64,000 nucleotides of DNA from Paracoccaceae bacterium Fryx2. Lineage in GTDB: Bacteria; Pseudomonadota; Alphaproteobacteria; Rhodobacterales; Rhodobacteraceae. This document shows positions 16,686 to 25,433 of this stretch, piece after piece (position 1 is the first letter of the stretch; each line of letters begins with the position of its first letter). The notes below the pieces were generated by a model. The model did not search any database. It was not told where the DNA came from and saw only the letters and a list, made by a program, of their open reading frames with translations. The stretch spans positions 2,356,001 to 2,420,000 of the forward strand of contig JAVSGI010000005.1 in the NCBI GenBank assembly GCA_032334235.1, read 5' to 3'. The position numbers were made by a program, and so were the translations under genes.

Positions 16686-17678
16686 ATGACTCCCGCCGTC
16701 GAATTCGCTGCTGTCTCGCGCCATTTCGGCCCCATCCGGGCGGTGGATCACCTTGATCTGACCATCGCGGAAGGGTCGTTCTTCGCCATGCTCGGGCCGT
16801 CCGGCTCGGGCAAGACCACCTGCCTGCGGCTGATCTCGGGGTTCGAGAAGCCGACCCATGGCGCGATCCGCATCTTCGGGCAGGATGTGTCGAACACCCC
16901 GCCGAACCGGCGCAACGTCAACACGGTGTTTCAGGACTATGCGCTGTTTCCGCACATGAACGTGCGCGACAACGTGGCTTATGGCCTGATGGTCAAGGGC
17001 ATGGGCCGCGCGCCGCGCCATGCACGGGCCGAGGAAATGCTGGCGCTGGTGCATCTCGACACCTACGGCGACCGCAAGCCCGGCCAGCTTTCGGGCGGGC
17101 AGCGGCAGCGGGTGGCGCTGGCCCGCGCGCTGGTCAACGAACCCCGGGTGCTGCTGCTCGACGAGCCGCTGGGCGCGCTCGACCTCAAGCTGCGCGAGGC
17201 GATGCAGGACGAGCTGAAGGCCCTGCAGCGCCGCCTCGGGCTGACCTTCGTCTTCGTGACCCATGACCAGAGCGAGGCGCTGAGCATGGCCGACAACCTC
17301 GCAGTGTTCAACCACGGCCGCATCGCCCAGATCGGCACGCCCGCCGAGGTCTACGCCCGCCCCGCCACCCGCTTCGTCGCCGATTTCGTCGGCTCGTCGA
17401 ACGTGCTGCCGCCCGCGCTGACGCAATCGCTGGGCGGGCCGCCCCGTTGGTCCTCGCTGCGCCCCGAGGCTCTGCGGCTCGTTGCACCCGAAGGCGCGGC
17501 GCTGGCCGGGCCGGTCGCGGCGCTGCGCTTTCTGGGCGCGGGCACGCGGGTGCAGGTCGAAGTGCCGGGGGCCGAGATCGGCGTGCTGGTGGCGGCAGGT
17601 GCCCCGCTGCCGGAACCGGGCGCCATGGTCGGCCTCGCCTTCGATCCCGCCGCCCTGCACGTGATGGCCGAGGCATGA
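16686..17678 (+). CDS. Polyamine-type ABC transporter ATPase (PotA-like)
   Basis: A 330-residue ATPase of the PotA/CysA class. Walker A GPSGSGKT is at 37-44, Q-loop in [13 protein letters not shown], signature LSGGQRQR near 135, Walker [12 protein letters not shown] near 156, and a C-terminal TOBE-type domain (from about 240; [15 protein letters not shown]) follows. It energises the two permeases downstream. After its stop lies an unusual 291-base gap with a decayed duplicate of this gene's 3' end and of the next gene's 5' end. Confidence 0.92.
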   Translation: MTPAVEFAAVSRHFGPIRAVDHLDLTIAEGSFFAMLGPSGSGKTTCLRLISGFEKPTHGAIRIFGQDVSNTPPNRRNVNTVFQDYALFPHMNVRDNVAYGLMVKGMGRAPRHARAEEMLALVHLDTYGDRKPGQLSGGQRQRVALARALVNEPRVLLLDEPLGALDLKLREAMQDELKALQRRLGLTFVFVTHDQSEALSMADNLAVFNHGRIAQIGTPAEVYARPATRFVADFVGSSNVLPPALTQSLGGPPRWSSLRPEALRLVAPEGAALAGPVAALRFLGAGTRVQVEVPGAEIGVLVAAGAPLPEPGAMVGLAFDPAALHVMAEA

Positions 17679-17710
17679 GCGGCCCCTGCCTCAAGGCGCG
17701 CGCCGCCAGT

Positions 17711-17952
17711 GCCGCAATCCGCGACAGCGCCGGCCGAGGTGGCTCGATGCCACCGAGGCCGGCTCCTCCGGCCCGGGGGCGGCGATGACCGACGTGCGCA
17801 TCATCCTGGCCGCACGGGGCCCTGGCGGACATCGCTGTCGATCCCGCCGCGCTGAATGGAAGGGCCGAGCCATGACCCGCCTGTCCCGCAGCCGAAGCCG
17901 CCGCCCTCGGTGGCATCGAGCCACCTCGGCCGGCGCTGTCGCGGTTCGCGGC
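17711..17952. repeat. Inverted repeat pair with MITE-like layout between potA-like and potB-like genes
   Basis: Bases 17721-17758 and 17905-17942 are perfect 38-base inverted repeats; extending outward, 17711-17758 and 17905-17952 match at 46 of 48 positions. Each arm itself contains a hairpin (GGTGGC-TCGAT-GCCACC). The 146 bases between them hold a near copy of the potB-like start (ATGACCGACGTGCGC at 17785) and a remnant resembling the potA-like C-terminus (GATCCCGCCGCGCTGAA near 17840). I see no target duplication and no second copy elsewhere in the window. Confidence 0.8.
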
Positions 17953-17973
17953 GCCTGCGGGGTGCGGCGATGA
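17785..17973 (+). pseudogene. Decayed duplicate of the potB-like 5' end (62-codon reading frame)
   Basis: An open frame begins MTDVRIILAARGPGG, aligning with the real permease start [15 protein letters not shown] 185 bases later. After about 15 codons the similarity ends and the frame becomes arginine-rich, closing with a stop that overlaps the permease ATG (ATGA). It looks like debris of a tandem duplication. It could act as a leader peptide coupling translation into the permease gene, but no evidence for that exists beyond the overlap. Confidence 0.5.
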
Positions 17974-18911
17974 GCGACGCGCGCGCCATCCTGCCCGAGC
18001 GCGGCCCCGGCGACCGGCTGACTGCCCTGTTCTGGCGGCGGCCCGGCGTGCTGCTGGCGCTGCTGATCACCCCGCCGCTGTTGTGGCTGGGGGTGGTCTA
18101 TCTCGGGTCGCTGGCGGCGCTGCTGCTGCAAAGCTTCTACTCGATCGACGAATTCTCGGGAATGATCGTCGAGGAATTCACCCTCAAGACCTATGGCGAG
18201 CTGTTCCGCCCGTCCAATTTCGACATCATACTGCGGACCCTTCTGATGTCGGCTGCGGTCACGCTGGGGGCGGCGGTGATGGCCTTTCCCATCGCCTATT
18301 ACGCCGCGCGATATGCCCGAGGCCGCTGGAAGGCGGTGTTCTATCTCGGGATCATGCTGCCCCTGTGGTCGTCCTATCTGGTCAAGGTCTATGCGTGGAA
18401 GCTGATCCTCGCGCGCGAGGGCATCATCACCTGGGCCGCCGATGCCATCGGCGCGGGCGTGGTGATCGACGCGGTGTTGTCGCTGCCCGGCGTCGGGGGC
18501 AATTCGCTCTCCACCAGTTTCATCGGCACCTGGTCGGTGTTCATCTATGTCTGGCTGCCCTACATGATCCTGCCGATGCAGGCCGCGCTGGAGCGGGTGC
18601 CGGTCTCGATGCTGGAGGCTTCGGCCGACCTTGGCGCCAGCCGGGCGCAGACCTTCCGCACGGTGGTGCTGCCGCTGGCGATGCCGGGGGTGATTGCCGG
18701 GTCGATCTTCACCTTTTCGCTGACGATGGGCGATTACATCATCCCGCAGATCATCGGCACCTCGGCCAATTTCATCGGCATGGCGGTGTATCAGTTGCAG
18801 GGCACCGCCGGCAACCTGCCGCTGGCCGCCGCCTTCGCGGTGGTTCCGATCCTGATCATGCTGGCCTATCTGGCGATGGCAAAACGGATGGGAGCGTTCG
18901 ATGCCCTCTGA
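17970..18911 (+). CDS. Polyamine-type ABC transporter permease (PotB-like)
   Basis: A 313-residue inner-membrane permease with about six transmembrane segments. Family features include [10 protein letters not shown]-type loops (here [13 protein letters not shown]) and the EAA coupling motif [20 protein letters not shown] contacting the ATPase. The ATG at 17970 is selected because it opens the conserved N-terminus; an in-frame upstream extension would lie in the repeat region. The last 11 bases overlap the next permease gene. Expression may be affected by the long inverted repeat just upstream. Confidence 0.9.
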   Translation: MSDARAILPERGPGDRLTALFWRRPGVLLALLITPPLLWLGVVYLGSLAALLLQSFYSIDEFSGMIVEEFTLKTYGELFRPSNFDIILRTLLMSAAVTLGAAVMAFPIAYYAARYARGRWKAVFYLGIMLPLWSSYLVKVYAWKLILAREGIITWAADAIGAGVVIDAVLSLPGVGGNSLSTSFIGTWSVFIYVWLPYMILPMQAALERVPVSMLEASADLGASRAQTFRTVVLPLAMPGVIAGSIFTFSLTMGDYIIPQIIGTSANFIGMAVYQLQGTAGNLPLAAAFAVVPILIMLAYLAMAKRMGAFDAL

Positions 18912-19710
18912 CCGCCGCGCCCCCCTGTCGCTGACGCTGGCCGCCATCGGGGGGCTTTTGTTCCTGCACCTGCCGATCCTGCTGATCTTCCTCTACGCCT
19001 TCACCACCGAGGAGCGGACCTACCAGTTCCCCCCGCCCGGCCTGACGCTGAAGTGGTTCGGCGTCGCCTGGGCGCGCGAGGACATCTGGCCGCCGCTGCT
19101 GCTGTCGCTCAAGGTGGCGGCGATGTCCACCGCGCTGGCGCTGGTGCTGGGCACGCTGGTCGCCGCCGCCATGGCGCGGACCCGGTTCTTCGGGCGCGAG
19201 CAGATTTCGCTGCTGATCATCCTGCCGATCGCGCTTCCCGGCGTGATCACCGGCATGTCGCTGCGCTCGGCCTTTTCCATCATGGACATCCCGTTTTCCA
19301 CCCTGACCATCATCCTCGGCCATGCCACCTTCTGCATCGTCATCGTCTACAACAACGCCGTCGCCCGCTTCCGCCGCCTGTCGGGCGCGGTTGTCGAGGC
19401 CTCGGCCGACCTTGGCGCCAACGGCTTCCAGACCTTCCGCTACATCCTCTTGCCCAACCTCGGCTCGGCGCTGCTGGCAGGCGGGATGCTCGCCTTCGCG
19501 CTGTCCTTCGACGAGGTGATCGTGACCACCTTCACCGCGGGCCAGCAATCCACCCTGCCGATCTGGATGCTGAACGAACTGGTGCGCCCGCGGCAGCGCC
19601 CGGTGACCAACGTGGTCGCCATCGTGGTCTTCGTGGCCACCTTCCTGCCGATCCTGATCGCCTACACCCTGACCCGCGGCGGTTCCGAAACCGCTGGCGG
19701 CGGCAAATGA
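18901..19710 (+). CDS. Polyamine-type ABC transporter permease (PotC-like)
   Basis: A 269-residue inner-membrane permease of the PotC class, partner of the preceding permease, which it overlaps by 11 bases. About six hydrophobic segments are visible, with the coupling motif [20 protein letters not shown] and the conserved [15 protein letters not shown] before the last membrane segments. The product ends in a short glycine-rich tail. It completes a one-operon transporter: binding protein, ATPase, two permeases. Confidence 0.92.
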   Translation: MPSDRRAPLSLTLAAIGGLLFLHLPILLIFLYAFTTEERTYQFPPPGLTLKWFGVAWAREDIWPPLLLSLKVAAMSTALALVLGTLVAAAMARTRFFGREQISLLIILPIALPGVITGMSLRSAFSIMDIPFSTLTIILGHATFCIVIVYNNAVARFRRLSGAVVEASADLGANGFQTFRYILLPNLGSALLAGGMLAFALSFDEVIVTTFTAGQQSTLPIWMLNELVRPRQRPVTNVVAIVVFVATFLPILIAYTLTRGGSETAGGGK

Positions 19711-19722
19711 ACGGAGCCTGCC

Positions 19723-21150
19723 ATGACCGACACTGACCTCATGATCGCCAACCGCTTCGAGCCCGGCGAGGATGCCGCCGAGCCGATCCTGAACCCGCGC
19801 ACCGGCGCCCTGATCCTCGATGTGGCCGAAGCCTCCGCCGACCAGATCGACCGCGCGGTCGCCGCCGCGCGCCGCGCCTTCGACGGCTGGTCGCGCAGCA
19901 CCCCCGCCACCCGCTCCGCCGCCCTGCTGCGCATCGCAGACCGCATCGAGGCCGAGGCCGAAGCCTTCGCCGCGCTGGAGGCGCTGAACTGCGGCAAGCC
20001 GATCGGCGCCGCGCTGAACGACGAGATTCCCGCCATCGTCGATTGCTACCGCTTCTTCGCGGGTGCGGTGCGCTGCCAGACCGGCGCGCTGGCGGGCGAA
20101 TACCTTGCCGGGCACACCTCGATGATCCGGCGCGATGCGGTGGGGGTGATAGCCTCCATCGCCCCATGGAACTACCCGCTGATGATGATGGCCTGGAAGA
20201 TCGCGCCCGCCATCGGTGCGGGCAACACCGTGGTCTTCAAGCCCTCGGAACAGACGCCGCTGACCGCGCTGAAAATGGCCCGCATCCTTGCCGAAGAACT
20301 GCCCGAAGGCGTGGTCAACGTGATCACCGGGCGCGGCCACACCGTCGGCTCCACCCTGATCAACCATCCCGGGGTGGACATGATCAGCCTGACCGGCGAC
20401 GTGGCGACCGGCAAGAAGATGCTCGACGCCGCAGCGAAATCTGTGAAACGCACCCACCTTGAACTGGGCGGCAAGGCCCCGGTCATCGTGTTCGACGATG
20501 CCGACATCTCGGAAGTCGTCGAGGGCCTGCGCGCCTTCGGCTTCTACAACGCGGGGCAGGACTGCACCGCCGCCTGCCGCATCTACGCCGGGCGCAAGGT
20601 CTATGACCGGCTGGTGGCCGACCTGACCACCGCCGTCGCCTCGATCCGGCTCGGCAACGCCGACGATGCCACCAACGAGATCGGCCCGCTGATCAGCCTG
20701 CGCCAGCGCGACCGGGTTGCCAGCTTCGTCAACCGCGCCCGCGACCTGCCCCATGTCGAAATCACCACCGGCGGCGCCGCGATGGACGACGGCTTCTACT
20801 ACCAGCCGACCGTGGTCGCCGGCGCCCGGCAATCCGACGAGATCGTGCGTCGCGAGGTGTTCGGCCCGGTCGTCTCGGTCACCCCCTTCTCCGACGTGGA
20901 AGAGGCCGTCACCTGGGCCAATGATTCCGACTATGGCCTCGCCTCGTCGGTCTGGACGCGCGACGTCGGCCGCGCCATGGCGACCGCCGCTCGCCTGCGT
21001 TACGGCTGCACCTGGGTGAACACCCATTTCATGCTGGTCAACGAAATGCCGCACGGCGGGCTGAAGCAGTCCGGCTACGGCAAGGACATGTCGTCCTACG
21101 CGCTGGAAGATTACTCGGTGGTGCGGCACGTCATGGTCAGGCACGGCTGA
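19723..21150 (+). CDS. Aldehyde dehydrogenase, gamma-aminobutyraldehyde type
   Basis: A 475-residue NAD(P)-dependent aldehyde dehydrogenase. The cofactor-binding PWNYP (148-152), general base Glu247 in LELGGKAP and nucleophile Cys281 in [11 protein letters not shown] are present. The NAGQDCTA motif is typical of the gamma-aminobutyraldehyde/betaine aldehyde group. It begins 12 bases after the second permease gene, so import and oxidation of the amine-derived aldehyde are coordinated: putrescine converted through 4-aminobutanal to GABA is the best fit. No transaminase or oxidase for the first step is in this operon. A clear terminator follows. Confidence 0.88.
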   Translation: MTDTDLMIANRFEPGEDAAEPILNPRTGALILDVAEASADQIDRAVAAARRAFDGWSRSTPATRSAALLRIADRIEAEAEAFAALEALNCGKPIGAALNDEIPAIVDCYRFFAGAVRCQTGALAGEYLAGHTSMIRRDAVGVIASIAPWNYPLMMMAWKIAPAIGAGNTVVFKPSEQTPLTALKMARILAEELPEGVVNVITGRGHTVGSTLINHPGVDMISLTGDVATGKKMLDAAAKSVKRTHLELGGKAPVIVFDDADISEVVEGLRAFGFYNAGQDCTAACRIYAGRKVYDRLVADLTTAVASIRLGNADDATNEIGPLISLRQRDRVASFVNRARDLPHVEITTGGAAMDDGFYYQPTVVAGARQSDEIVRREVFGPVVSVTPFSDVEEAVTWANDSDYGLASSVWTRDVGRAMATAARLRYGCTWVNTHFMLVNEMPHGGLKQSGYGKDMSSYALEDYSVVRHVMVRHG

Positions 21151-21172
21151 CACGGCAGCGGCGTCATGGAAT

Positions 21173-21199
21173 AAAAGGGCGGGGAACACCCCGCCCTTT
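21173..21199 (+). terminator. Rho-independent terminator of the polyamine-type operon
   Basis: AAAAGGGCGGGG-AACA-CCCCGCCCTTT: an 11-base stem with a four-base loop ending in T residues, 23 bases after the dehydrogenase stop. The A/T flanks make it usable in both directions. The IS21 target duplication begins at the very next base. Confidence 0.88.
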
Positions 21200-21207
21200 C
21201 CTGCACT
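21200..21207. repeat. IS21 target-site duplication, left copy
   Basis: CCTGCACT immediately before the IS left end, matching 23786-23793. It abuts the T-run of the operon terminator, so the insertion left that terminator intact. Confidence 0.9.
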
Positions 21208-21212
21208 TGCGG

Positions 21213-21300
21213 ATTTCGCGGAGAATGGGCGCTGATTTCGCGCGATCGTGGGCACGCGTTTCGCGCCATTCTGGGCAGTCATTTCACGGGATCGTGGGCA
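21213..21300 (+). repeat. IS21 left-end multiple repeats
   Basis: Four units at about 21213, 21234, 21258 and 21281, consensus (G)ATTTCGCGNGATCGTGGGCA. They match inverted units at the right end and are the probable transposase-binding sites. Confidence 0.85.
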
Positions 21301-21323
21301 GGCTGGCCGACGCTTTCATGGAG

Positions 21324-22085
21324 TCAGGCTTGAACGATTTGGTCAAGCTTTTTTGTGACGGCGGAGCGCCTGCGCAGGCTTTCACCTGAGAGGGTGAGGC
21401 GGTGTGCGTTGTGAACGAGGCGGTCGAGGATGGCATCTGCGAGCGTTGGGTCGCCGATGGCTTCGTGCCACTGGTCAACGGGGAGTTGGCTTGTGACGAT
21501 GGTGGAAGCGCGGCCGTGGCGGTCTTCGAGGATTTCCAGCAGGTCACGGCGCTCCGGGGCGGTGAGGACGGCGAGGCCCCAATCGTCAATGATCAGCACA
21601 TCCATGCGGGCGATGGTTTTGAGGATGCGTTCATGGCGGCCATCGCCACGGGCCAGAGCAAGGGCCTCGAACATGCGCGGCGCACGTTGATAGAGGACGG
21701 GCCGCCCATCCCGGCACGCCTTGTGGCCAAGGGCGCAGGCGATCCAGCTTTTGCCCAAACCGGTCGGCCCGGTTATCAGCAGGTTCTCGTGCCGGGCGAT
21801 CCAGCCGCCATCGGCAAGATGCGCCATGACACTGCGGTCAAGACCACGTGGGCTGCGCAGGTCCAGATCCTCGACGCTGGCATCTTGGCGCAGAGCCGCA
21901 AACTTGAGCCGGGAGGCCAGTTTCTTGGTGTCGCGCTCTGCAGCCTCGCGGTCGACCAGCAGGCCGAGACGCTCTTCGAACGAGAGGGCGTCGAAGGCGG
22001 TTGACCTGCGTTGTTCTTCGAGCGCCGATGCAATGCCGGTCAGGCCGAGCGCCAACAGTCGGTCGTGGGTGGGATGGGTCAGCAT
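21324..22085 (-). CDS. istB: IS21 transposition helper ATPase
   Basis: A 253-residue DnaA-like AAA+ ATPase that assists the IS21 transposase in target capture. Walker A GPTGLGKS lies at 106-113 and Walker B VLIIDDWGLAVL near 165. The ATG at 22085 follows istA by 12 bases with an AAGGA site, so both are made from one transcript starting at the right end. Length and motifs are normal; no disruption is seen. Confidence 0.95.
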   Translation of the reverse strand: MLTHPTHDRLLALGLTGIASALEEQRRSTAFDALSFEERLGLLVDREAAERDTKKLASRLKFAALRQDASVEDLDLRSPRGLDRSVMAHLADGGWIARHENLLITGPTGLGKSWIACALGHKACRDGRPVLYQRAPRMFEALALARGDGRHERILKTIARMDVLIIDDWGLAVLTAPERRDLLEILEDRHGRASTIVTSQLPVDQWHEAIGDPTLADAILDRLVHNAHRLTLSGESLRRRSAVTKKLDQIVQA

Positions 22086-22097
22086 TTTAGTCCTTTC

Positions 22098-23636
22098 TCA
22101 ATGGTAATAGCTGCCGCCACGAATGTTGGCGTGCTGGAGGGGGGCGACCTCTTCGGAGCCTTCCAGGAAGGCGCGATCGAGGCCGGTCTTGAGGATCGAA
22201 CGAATGGAGGTGACGGTGCGGGCCCGGATGGTCACACCCCGCTGGCAGGCCGCATCAACGCGCTCCGGCCCATAGGTTTTGACCAAGGCCAGCACACCCA
22301 GGCAGGTGCGGAACCCCTGTTCAGGATGGGGGCGGTCAGCCATCACCATCTCGCAAAAGGCGGCGACGGCGGGGCCGGTCTTGGTTGCCTGCGCCAGCAT
22401 TCTGGCCGGGGTCCATTCGGCAAAGCGACGATGGGCCGATGGCATATGGTCGGCCACGGTGACATGGCTGCGCCGCCCCGGGGTGCGCACGTGGCTCGCA
22501 ACCCTCTGACCACGATGGAATATCTCGACCGTCTGGCCGCTTGTGCGAACATCGACCTCTTGTTTGATCAGCGCGAAGGGCACGGAATACCATGAGCTGT
22601 CGACCTCAACGTGATAGTCGGGTGCCACGCGGGCGCGCTTCCAGCGGGCGAAGACATAAGGTTCGGGCGGTAGGGGCTGAAGATTGGGCCGATCCAAAGT
22701 GGCAAACAGATCGGCGCGGCTGGCGCCATAGCCGCGCATCACGCGCATGTTCAACTCGTCCAGCAGCCGCCGGATCGCCACGTTCAACTCGGCCAATGAG
22801 AAGAACCGGTGGTTCCGCAGCCGCGCCAGAATCCAGCGTTGTGCCACTTGGACAGCCACTTCCACCTTCGCCTTGTCCCGGGGTTTGCGCGGCCGGGCGG
22901 GCAGAACGGCGGTGCCATAATGCGCCGCCATCTCGGCATAGGTCCGGTTCAGCCCCGGATCAAACCGGTCTGCCTTGATCACGGCGGACTTCAGATTGTC
23001 CGGAACCACCGCCTTTGGCACGCCGCCCAGAAAGGCGAACATCCGGATATGCGCGAGGATCCAATCTTCCAACCCCTCCGATGCCACCGCCTCGGCATAG
23101 GTGTGATTCGATGCCCCCATTGCCGCCACGAACAGCTTCATGGCCCGCGCTTCGCCGGTCGTGGGGTCGATCACGTCGATGGTGTCGCCGGCAAAGTCGA
23201 CGAACACCTTCTCGCCGCCCACATGTGTCTGGCGCATCGTCGGGCGCACCCGACCCTTCCAAGCCTCGTAATGCGTGCAAAACCAAGTATAGGCAAAACC
23301 CCCGGGGTGCGCGGCACGGTATTCTTCCCAGAGCAGCATCCGCGTCACCCCAGGGCGGCGCAACTCGCGGTCAATCTCCGCCCAGTCGGGCACAAGCCGC
23401 TCCGCGTCCGGCACCGTGGGCGGGGCTGGAAACAAAAGAAGTTCAAGGCTGTCGTCATCGATCCCCTCCGGCAAGGGCCACGTGAGCCCGGCATGACGCG
23501 CCCGTTGGGTGTAGCTTCCGACGCTCCCCTTGCTCAGACCGAGGGAAGCGGCAATGGACCGCTCGCTCAGGCCTTGCCCAAGCTTCAATCGCAAAACATC
23601 TCGTATCCGGCGCATGTTCAATCGTCCTGTCGGCAT
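22098..23636 (-). CDS. istA: IS21 transposase
   Basis: A 512-residue transposase. An N-terminal helix-turn-helix (SERSIAASLGLSKGSVGSY) precedes an RNase H-like core with catalytic Asp147 (VDFAGD), Asp213 (VPDNLKSAV) and Glu259 (KAKVE), and a C-terminal beta domain. The ATG at 23636 has a GAAGGGG site at good spacing; a TTG one codon upstream is also open. All DDE residues are present, so the element is potentially active. Confidence 0.95.
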   Translation of the reverse strand: MPTGRLNMRRIRDVLRLKLGQGLSERSIAASLGLSKGSVGSYTQRARHAGLTWPLPEGIDDDSLELLLFPAPPTVPDAERLVPDWAEIDRELRRPGVTRMLLWEEYRAAHPGGFAYTWFCTHYEAWKGRVRPTMRQTHVGGEKVFVDFAGDTIDVIDPTTGEARAMKLFVAAMGASNHTYAEAVASEGLEDWILAHIRMFAFLGGVPKAVVPDNLKSAVIKADRFDPGLNRTYAEMAAHYGTAVLPARPRKPRDKAKVEVAVQVAQRWILARLRNHRFFSLAELNVAIRRLLDELNMRVMRGYGASRADLFATLDRPNLQPLPPEPYVFARWKRARVAPDYHVEVDSSWYSVPFALIKQEVDVRTSGQTVEIFHRGQRVASHVRTPGRRSHVTVADHMPSAHRRFAEWTPARMLAQATKTGPAVAAFCEMVMADRPHPEQGFRTCLGVLALVKTYGPERVDAACQRGVTIRARTVTSIRSILKTGLDRAFLEGSEEVAPLQHANIRGGSYYH

Positions 23637-23691
23637 CAAGCCACCCCTTCATTCCTGAAGGCGCAACTATCCTCAATTTGCCGACCAGACC

Positions 23692-23785
23692 TGCCCGCGA
23701 TCCCGCGAAATCAGTGCCCAGCTTCACGCGAAATGACTGCCCATGATCCCGTGAAATCGATGCCCACCATCAAGCGAAACACGCA
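23692..23785 (-). repeat. IS21 right-end multiple repeats
   Basis: Four units in inverse orientation to those at the left end, for example TGCCCATGATCCCGTGAAAT (around 23737-23756). The outermost unit ends GCGAAACACGCA at 23785. Confidence 0.85.
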
Positions 23786-23793
23786 CCTGCACT
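23786..23793. repeat. IS21 target-site duplication, right copy
   Basis: CCTGCACT directly after the IS right end, identical to 21200-21207. Removing the IS and one copy joins the operon terminator to GGCAAAAAGGCC. Confidence 0.9.
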
Positions 23794-23871
23794 GGCAAAA
23801 AGGCCACTCGGTACGTCTCGCACTCTACAACGGGGTCACTCGATAACTGGTATCACTCGTATCAAGGCAAC

Positions 23872-24405
23872 TCAGTAAATCAGGGAGTCATACAGCCCGT
23901 AGGCCGCCTGACGTGTCTGCAAGGCCCGCGATGCGCCGGTGTCGCGGGCATAGGCGCTGATCGCGGCATAGGTGCCGGGGCCGAACGACCCGTCGATGCC
24001 GCTGCGGTAATACCCCTGCTGCGCCAGCCGACGCTGGATCGCAGCGCGCTGCGACCAGGAATAGCTGTTGAACGCCTGCGCGGCAGGGGTCTGATAGATG
24101 CTGCTGCTCGCCACCGGGGCCGGATGCCGATACTGCGGCTGCGGCTGCGGATAGTAGCGCGGCTGCGGTGCCGCGTAATACTGCGGCTGCGGGGCGGGCT
24201 GATAGCGCGGCGCGGCGGAATACTGCTGCGGCGCCCTGTTGTAGCGCGAGTTGTCGTAGATCTGCTTGATGATCAGCGCCGCAGCGGCGCCTTGAACGAA
24301 GTTGCGCTCGTTGTCGCCGAAGGCATGGGCGGGGGCCGCCATCGTGGCGGCAACGGCAAGCGCGGTGATGGCAGCGACGGCAGTTCTTTTGACAGCGGGC
24401 AGCAT
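23872..24405 (-). CDS. Secreted protein with C-terminal peptidoglycan-binding-like domain
   Basis: A 177-residue exported protein. The ATG at 24405 follows an AAAGGAC site and opens a signal peptide cleaved near APAHA. The middle is low complexity, rich in Gln, Pro, Tyr and Ala (PQPQPQYRHP type repeats), and a C-terminal peptidoglycan-binding-1-like domain has QRRLAQQGYYRSGIDGSFGP followed by a YAAISAYARD helix. It probably binds the cell wall. It stands alone beside the IS21 element, whose insertion did not cut it. Its enzymatic activity, if any, is not evident. Confidence 0.8.
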   Translation of the reverse strand: MLPAVKRTAVAAITALAVAATMAAPAHAFGDNERNFVQGAAAALIIKQIYDNSRYNRAPQQYSAAPRYQPAPQPQYYAAPQPRYYPQPQPQYRHPAPVASSSIYQTPAAQAFNSYSWSQRAAIQRRLAQQGYYRSGIDGSFGPGTYAAISAYARDTGASRALQTRQAAYGLYDSLIY

Positions 24406-24689
24406 GTCGTGTCCTTTCAGGTGGAATCTTCTGGCCTCACCCTGGCCCCCTGCCGCGATGTCATGCAATTTCACCCTGCTGCTATCCGATAACAACACGC
24501 GCCCGTGATTGTTCCGCGCCTGCGGGTGGTTTTCTGCGGCCGGATTCGCGGGCAACAGCCCCGGCCCGTCAGGGGCCAGGGCGCAGCCGCAAACCCTTGC
24601 GCCGAAGGGGATTCAGCGCAGAAGGCGCAGCCGCTGACCGCGCCCGAGGGAGTTTGCCCCAGACCCGCCCCGGCCGCCGGCCCCGCCGC

Positions 24690-24941
24690 TCACCGATCGG
24701 CGATGCCGAACAGGTGCCGGAACACCGTGCCGCCCAGAAACCGGTTCATGCCGACGAAATACGCGATCATCAGCACGAACAGCGCAAAGGCCGGCAGGCC
24801 GGTCAGCAGAAAGCCGCCCTCTGTCCTGCCCCCGGTCAGCCCGGCAATCCCGTAGCCGCCCGCGACGAACACCAGCAGAAAGTCCAGCACGCCCGCAATC
24901 ACCCGCTTCCACAGCGGCCCCTTCCCCCTGTCCGTTTCCAT
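24690..24941 (-). CDS. Small RDD-family-like membrane protein
   Basis: An 83-residue protein with two hydrophobic segments separated by a short loop. The opening WKRVIAGVLDFLLVFVAGG and the closing GMNRFLGGTVFRHLFGI resemble the RDD family, but it is much shorter than a standard RDD protein. The ATG at 24941 has a GGGAGAGG site; a GTG at 24962 is possible. No function is assigned. The flanking gaps on both sides contain no convincing genes. Confidence 0.65.
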   Translation of the reverse strand: METDRGKGPLWKRVIAGVLDFLLVFVAGGYGIAGLTGGRTEGGFLLTGLPAFALFVLMIAYFVGMNRFLGGTVFRHLFGIADR

Positions 24942-25420
24942 CGCCCTCTCCCTCGTCGGCACCGGGCGAGATGGCCCCGCATCCGCCGGATCGCGGCATC
25001 ATCCCGCCGCCGCCGCCGCATTGCAACGTTGCCAGCCGCCGCCACAGCCGGCACTGGAACCGGTAAAATGCTAACCTTTCCAACAACATGCCGGGCCAGC
25101 GCCAAACCTGCGGCAATGTGCCCCGACCCGTGCGCCGCCCCCAGCCCCCCGTCCCGGCCCCCGCCCCGGCCCGGCACTCCGCGTAGCCCGGCGGCCGGGG
25201 TCGGCAAAGGGATCAGGCTGTCCGCCATCCGCATTCCTTCGGGTGCAGAAAATGCGCTGCGGCGGCACGCCACCGATTCGCGCCGCCCTACCGCCAGCCG
25301 TGCGGCCTGCGGGCGGTCCGGCCGCTCCGGCGCGGATAGATCCCCTCGCCCGGCGAAACCCTGAACGATTCGTTAACGCAGCAAAAGTTATCGTTCTCAA
25401 TCATATACATAAATCAGTTT
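24942..25420. other. 479-base gap without a supported gene; AT-rich end
   Basis: Between the RDD-like gene start and the flavoprotein stop. Open frames exist on both strands but look like GC-rich shadow frames with no recognisable protein pattern or ribosome-binding site. The right end (about 25360-25420) is strikingly AT-rich for this genome, with GTTAAC and CATATACATAAATC, and could hold a promoter reading leftwards, for the RDD-like gene or for a small RNA. Nothing else is seen. Confidence 0.5.
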
Positions 25421-25433
25421 TCACGCGTGAAAA
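25418..25433. promoter_or_regulatory. Perfect 16-base palindrome over the flavoprotein stop
   Basis: TTTTCACGCGTGAAAA is fully self-complementary and spans the flavoprotein stop codon, next to the AT-rich patch. It might bind a dimeric regulator acting on a leftward promoter, or be chance. Role unknown. Confidence 0.4.

Larger units (their letters stand above)
21208..23785 (-). mobile_element. Complete IS21-family insertion sequence, 2,578 bp
   Basis: Bounded by TGCG...CGCA termini and an exact 8-base target duplication CCTGCACT (21200-21207 and 23786-23793). Each end has four repeats of a roughly 20-base unit like GATTTCGCGGGATCGTGGGCA: left at 21213-21300, right in inverse orientation at 23692-23785. 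Inside are istA and istB on the minus strand, both intact. Multiple end repeats, the two-gene layout and the 8-base duplication are characteristic of IS21. Intact genes and a perfect duplication suggest a fairly recent insertion. Confidence 0.95.

Noticed and set aside
13293-17660. 1,455-codon open frame on the minus strand across the LIV-type binding protein, LysR and polyamine-type genes
   Set aside because: It is a shadow frame created by GC-rich third positions opposite real genes. The protein is rich in Arg, Gly, His and Ala without any family motif, and it spans several convincing genes.
17721-17942. Long inverted repeat as an intrinsic terminator between potA-like and potB-like genes
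   Set aside because: The arms are 146 bases apart with no T-run, and stopping there would cut off both permease genes of a single transporter.
18856-21282. 808-codon minus-strand frame opposite the permease and dehydrogenase genes
   Set aside because: Shadow frame with His/Gly/Arg bias opposite two certain genes.
25071-25400. 109-codon minus-strand frame filling the 479-base gap
   Set aside because: Starts at TTG, has no ribosome-binding site and is a low-complexity Gly/Arg/Ala frame; not called as a gene.
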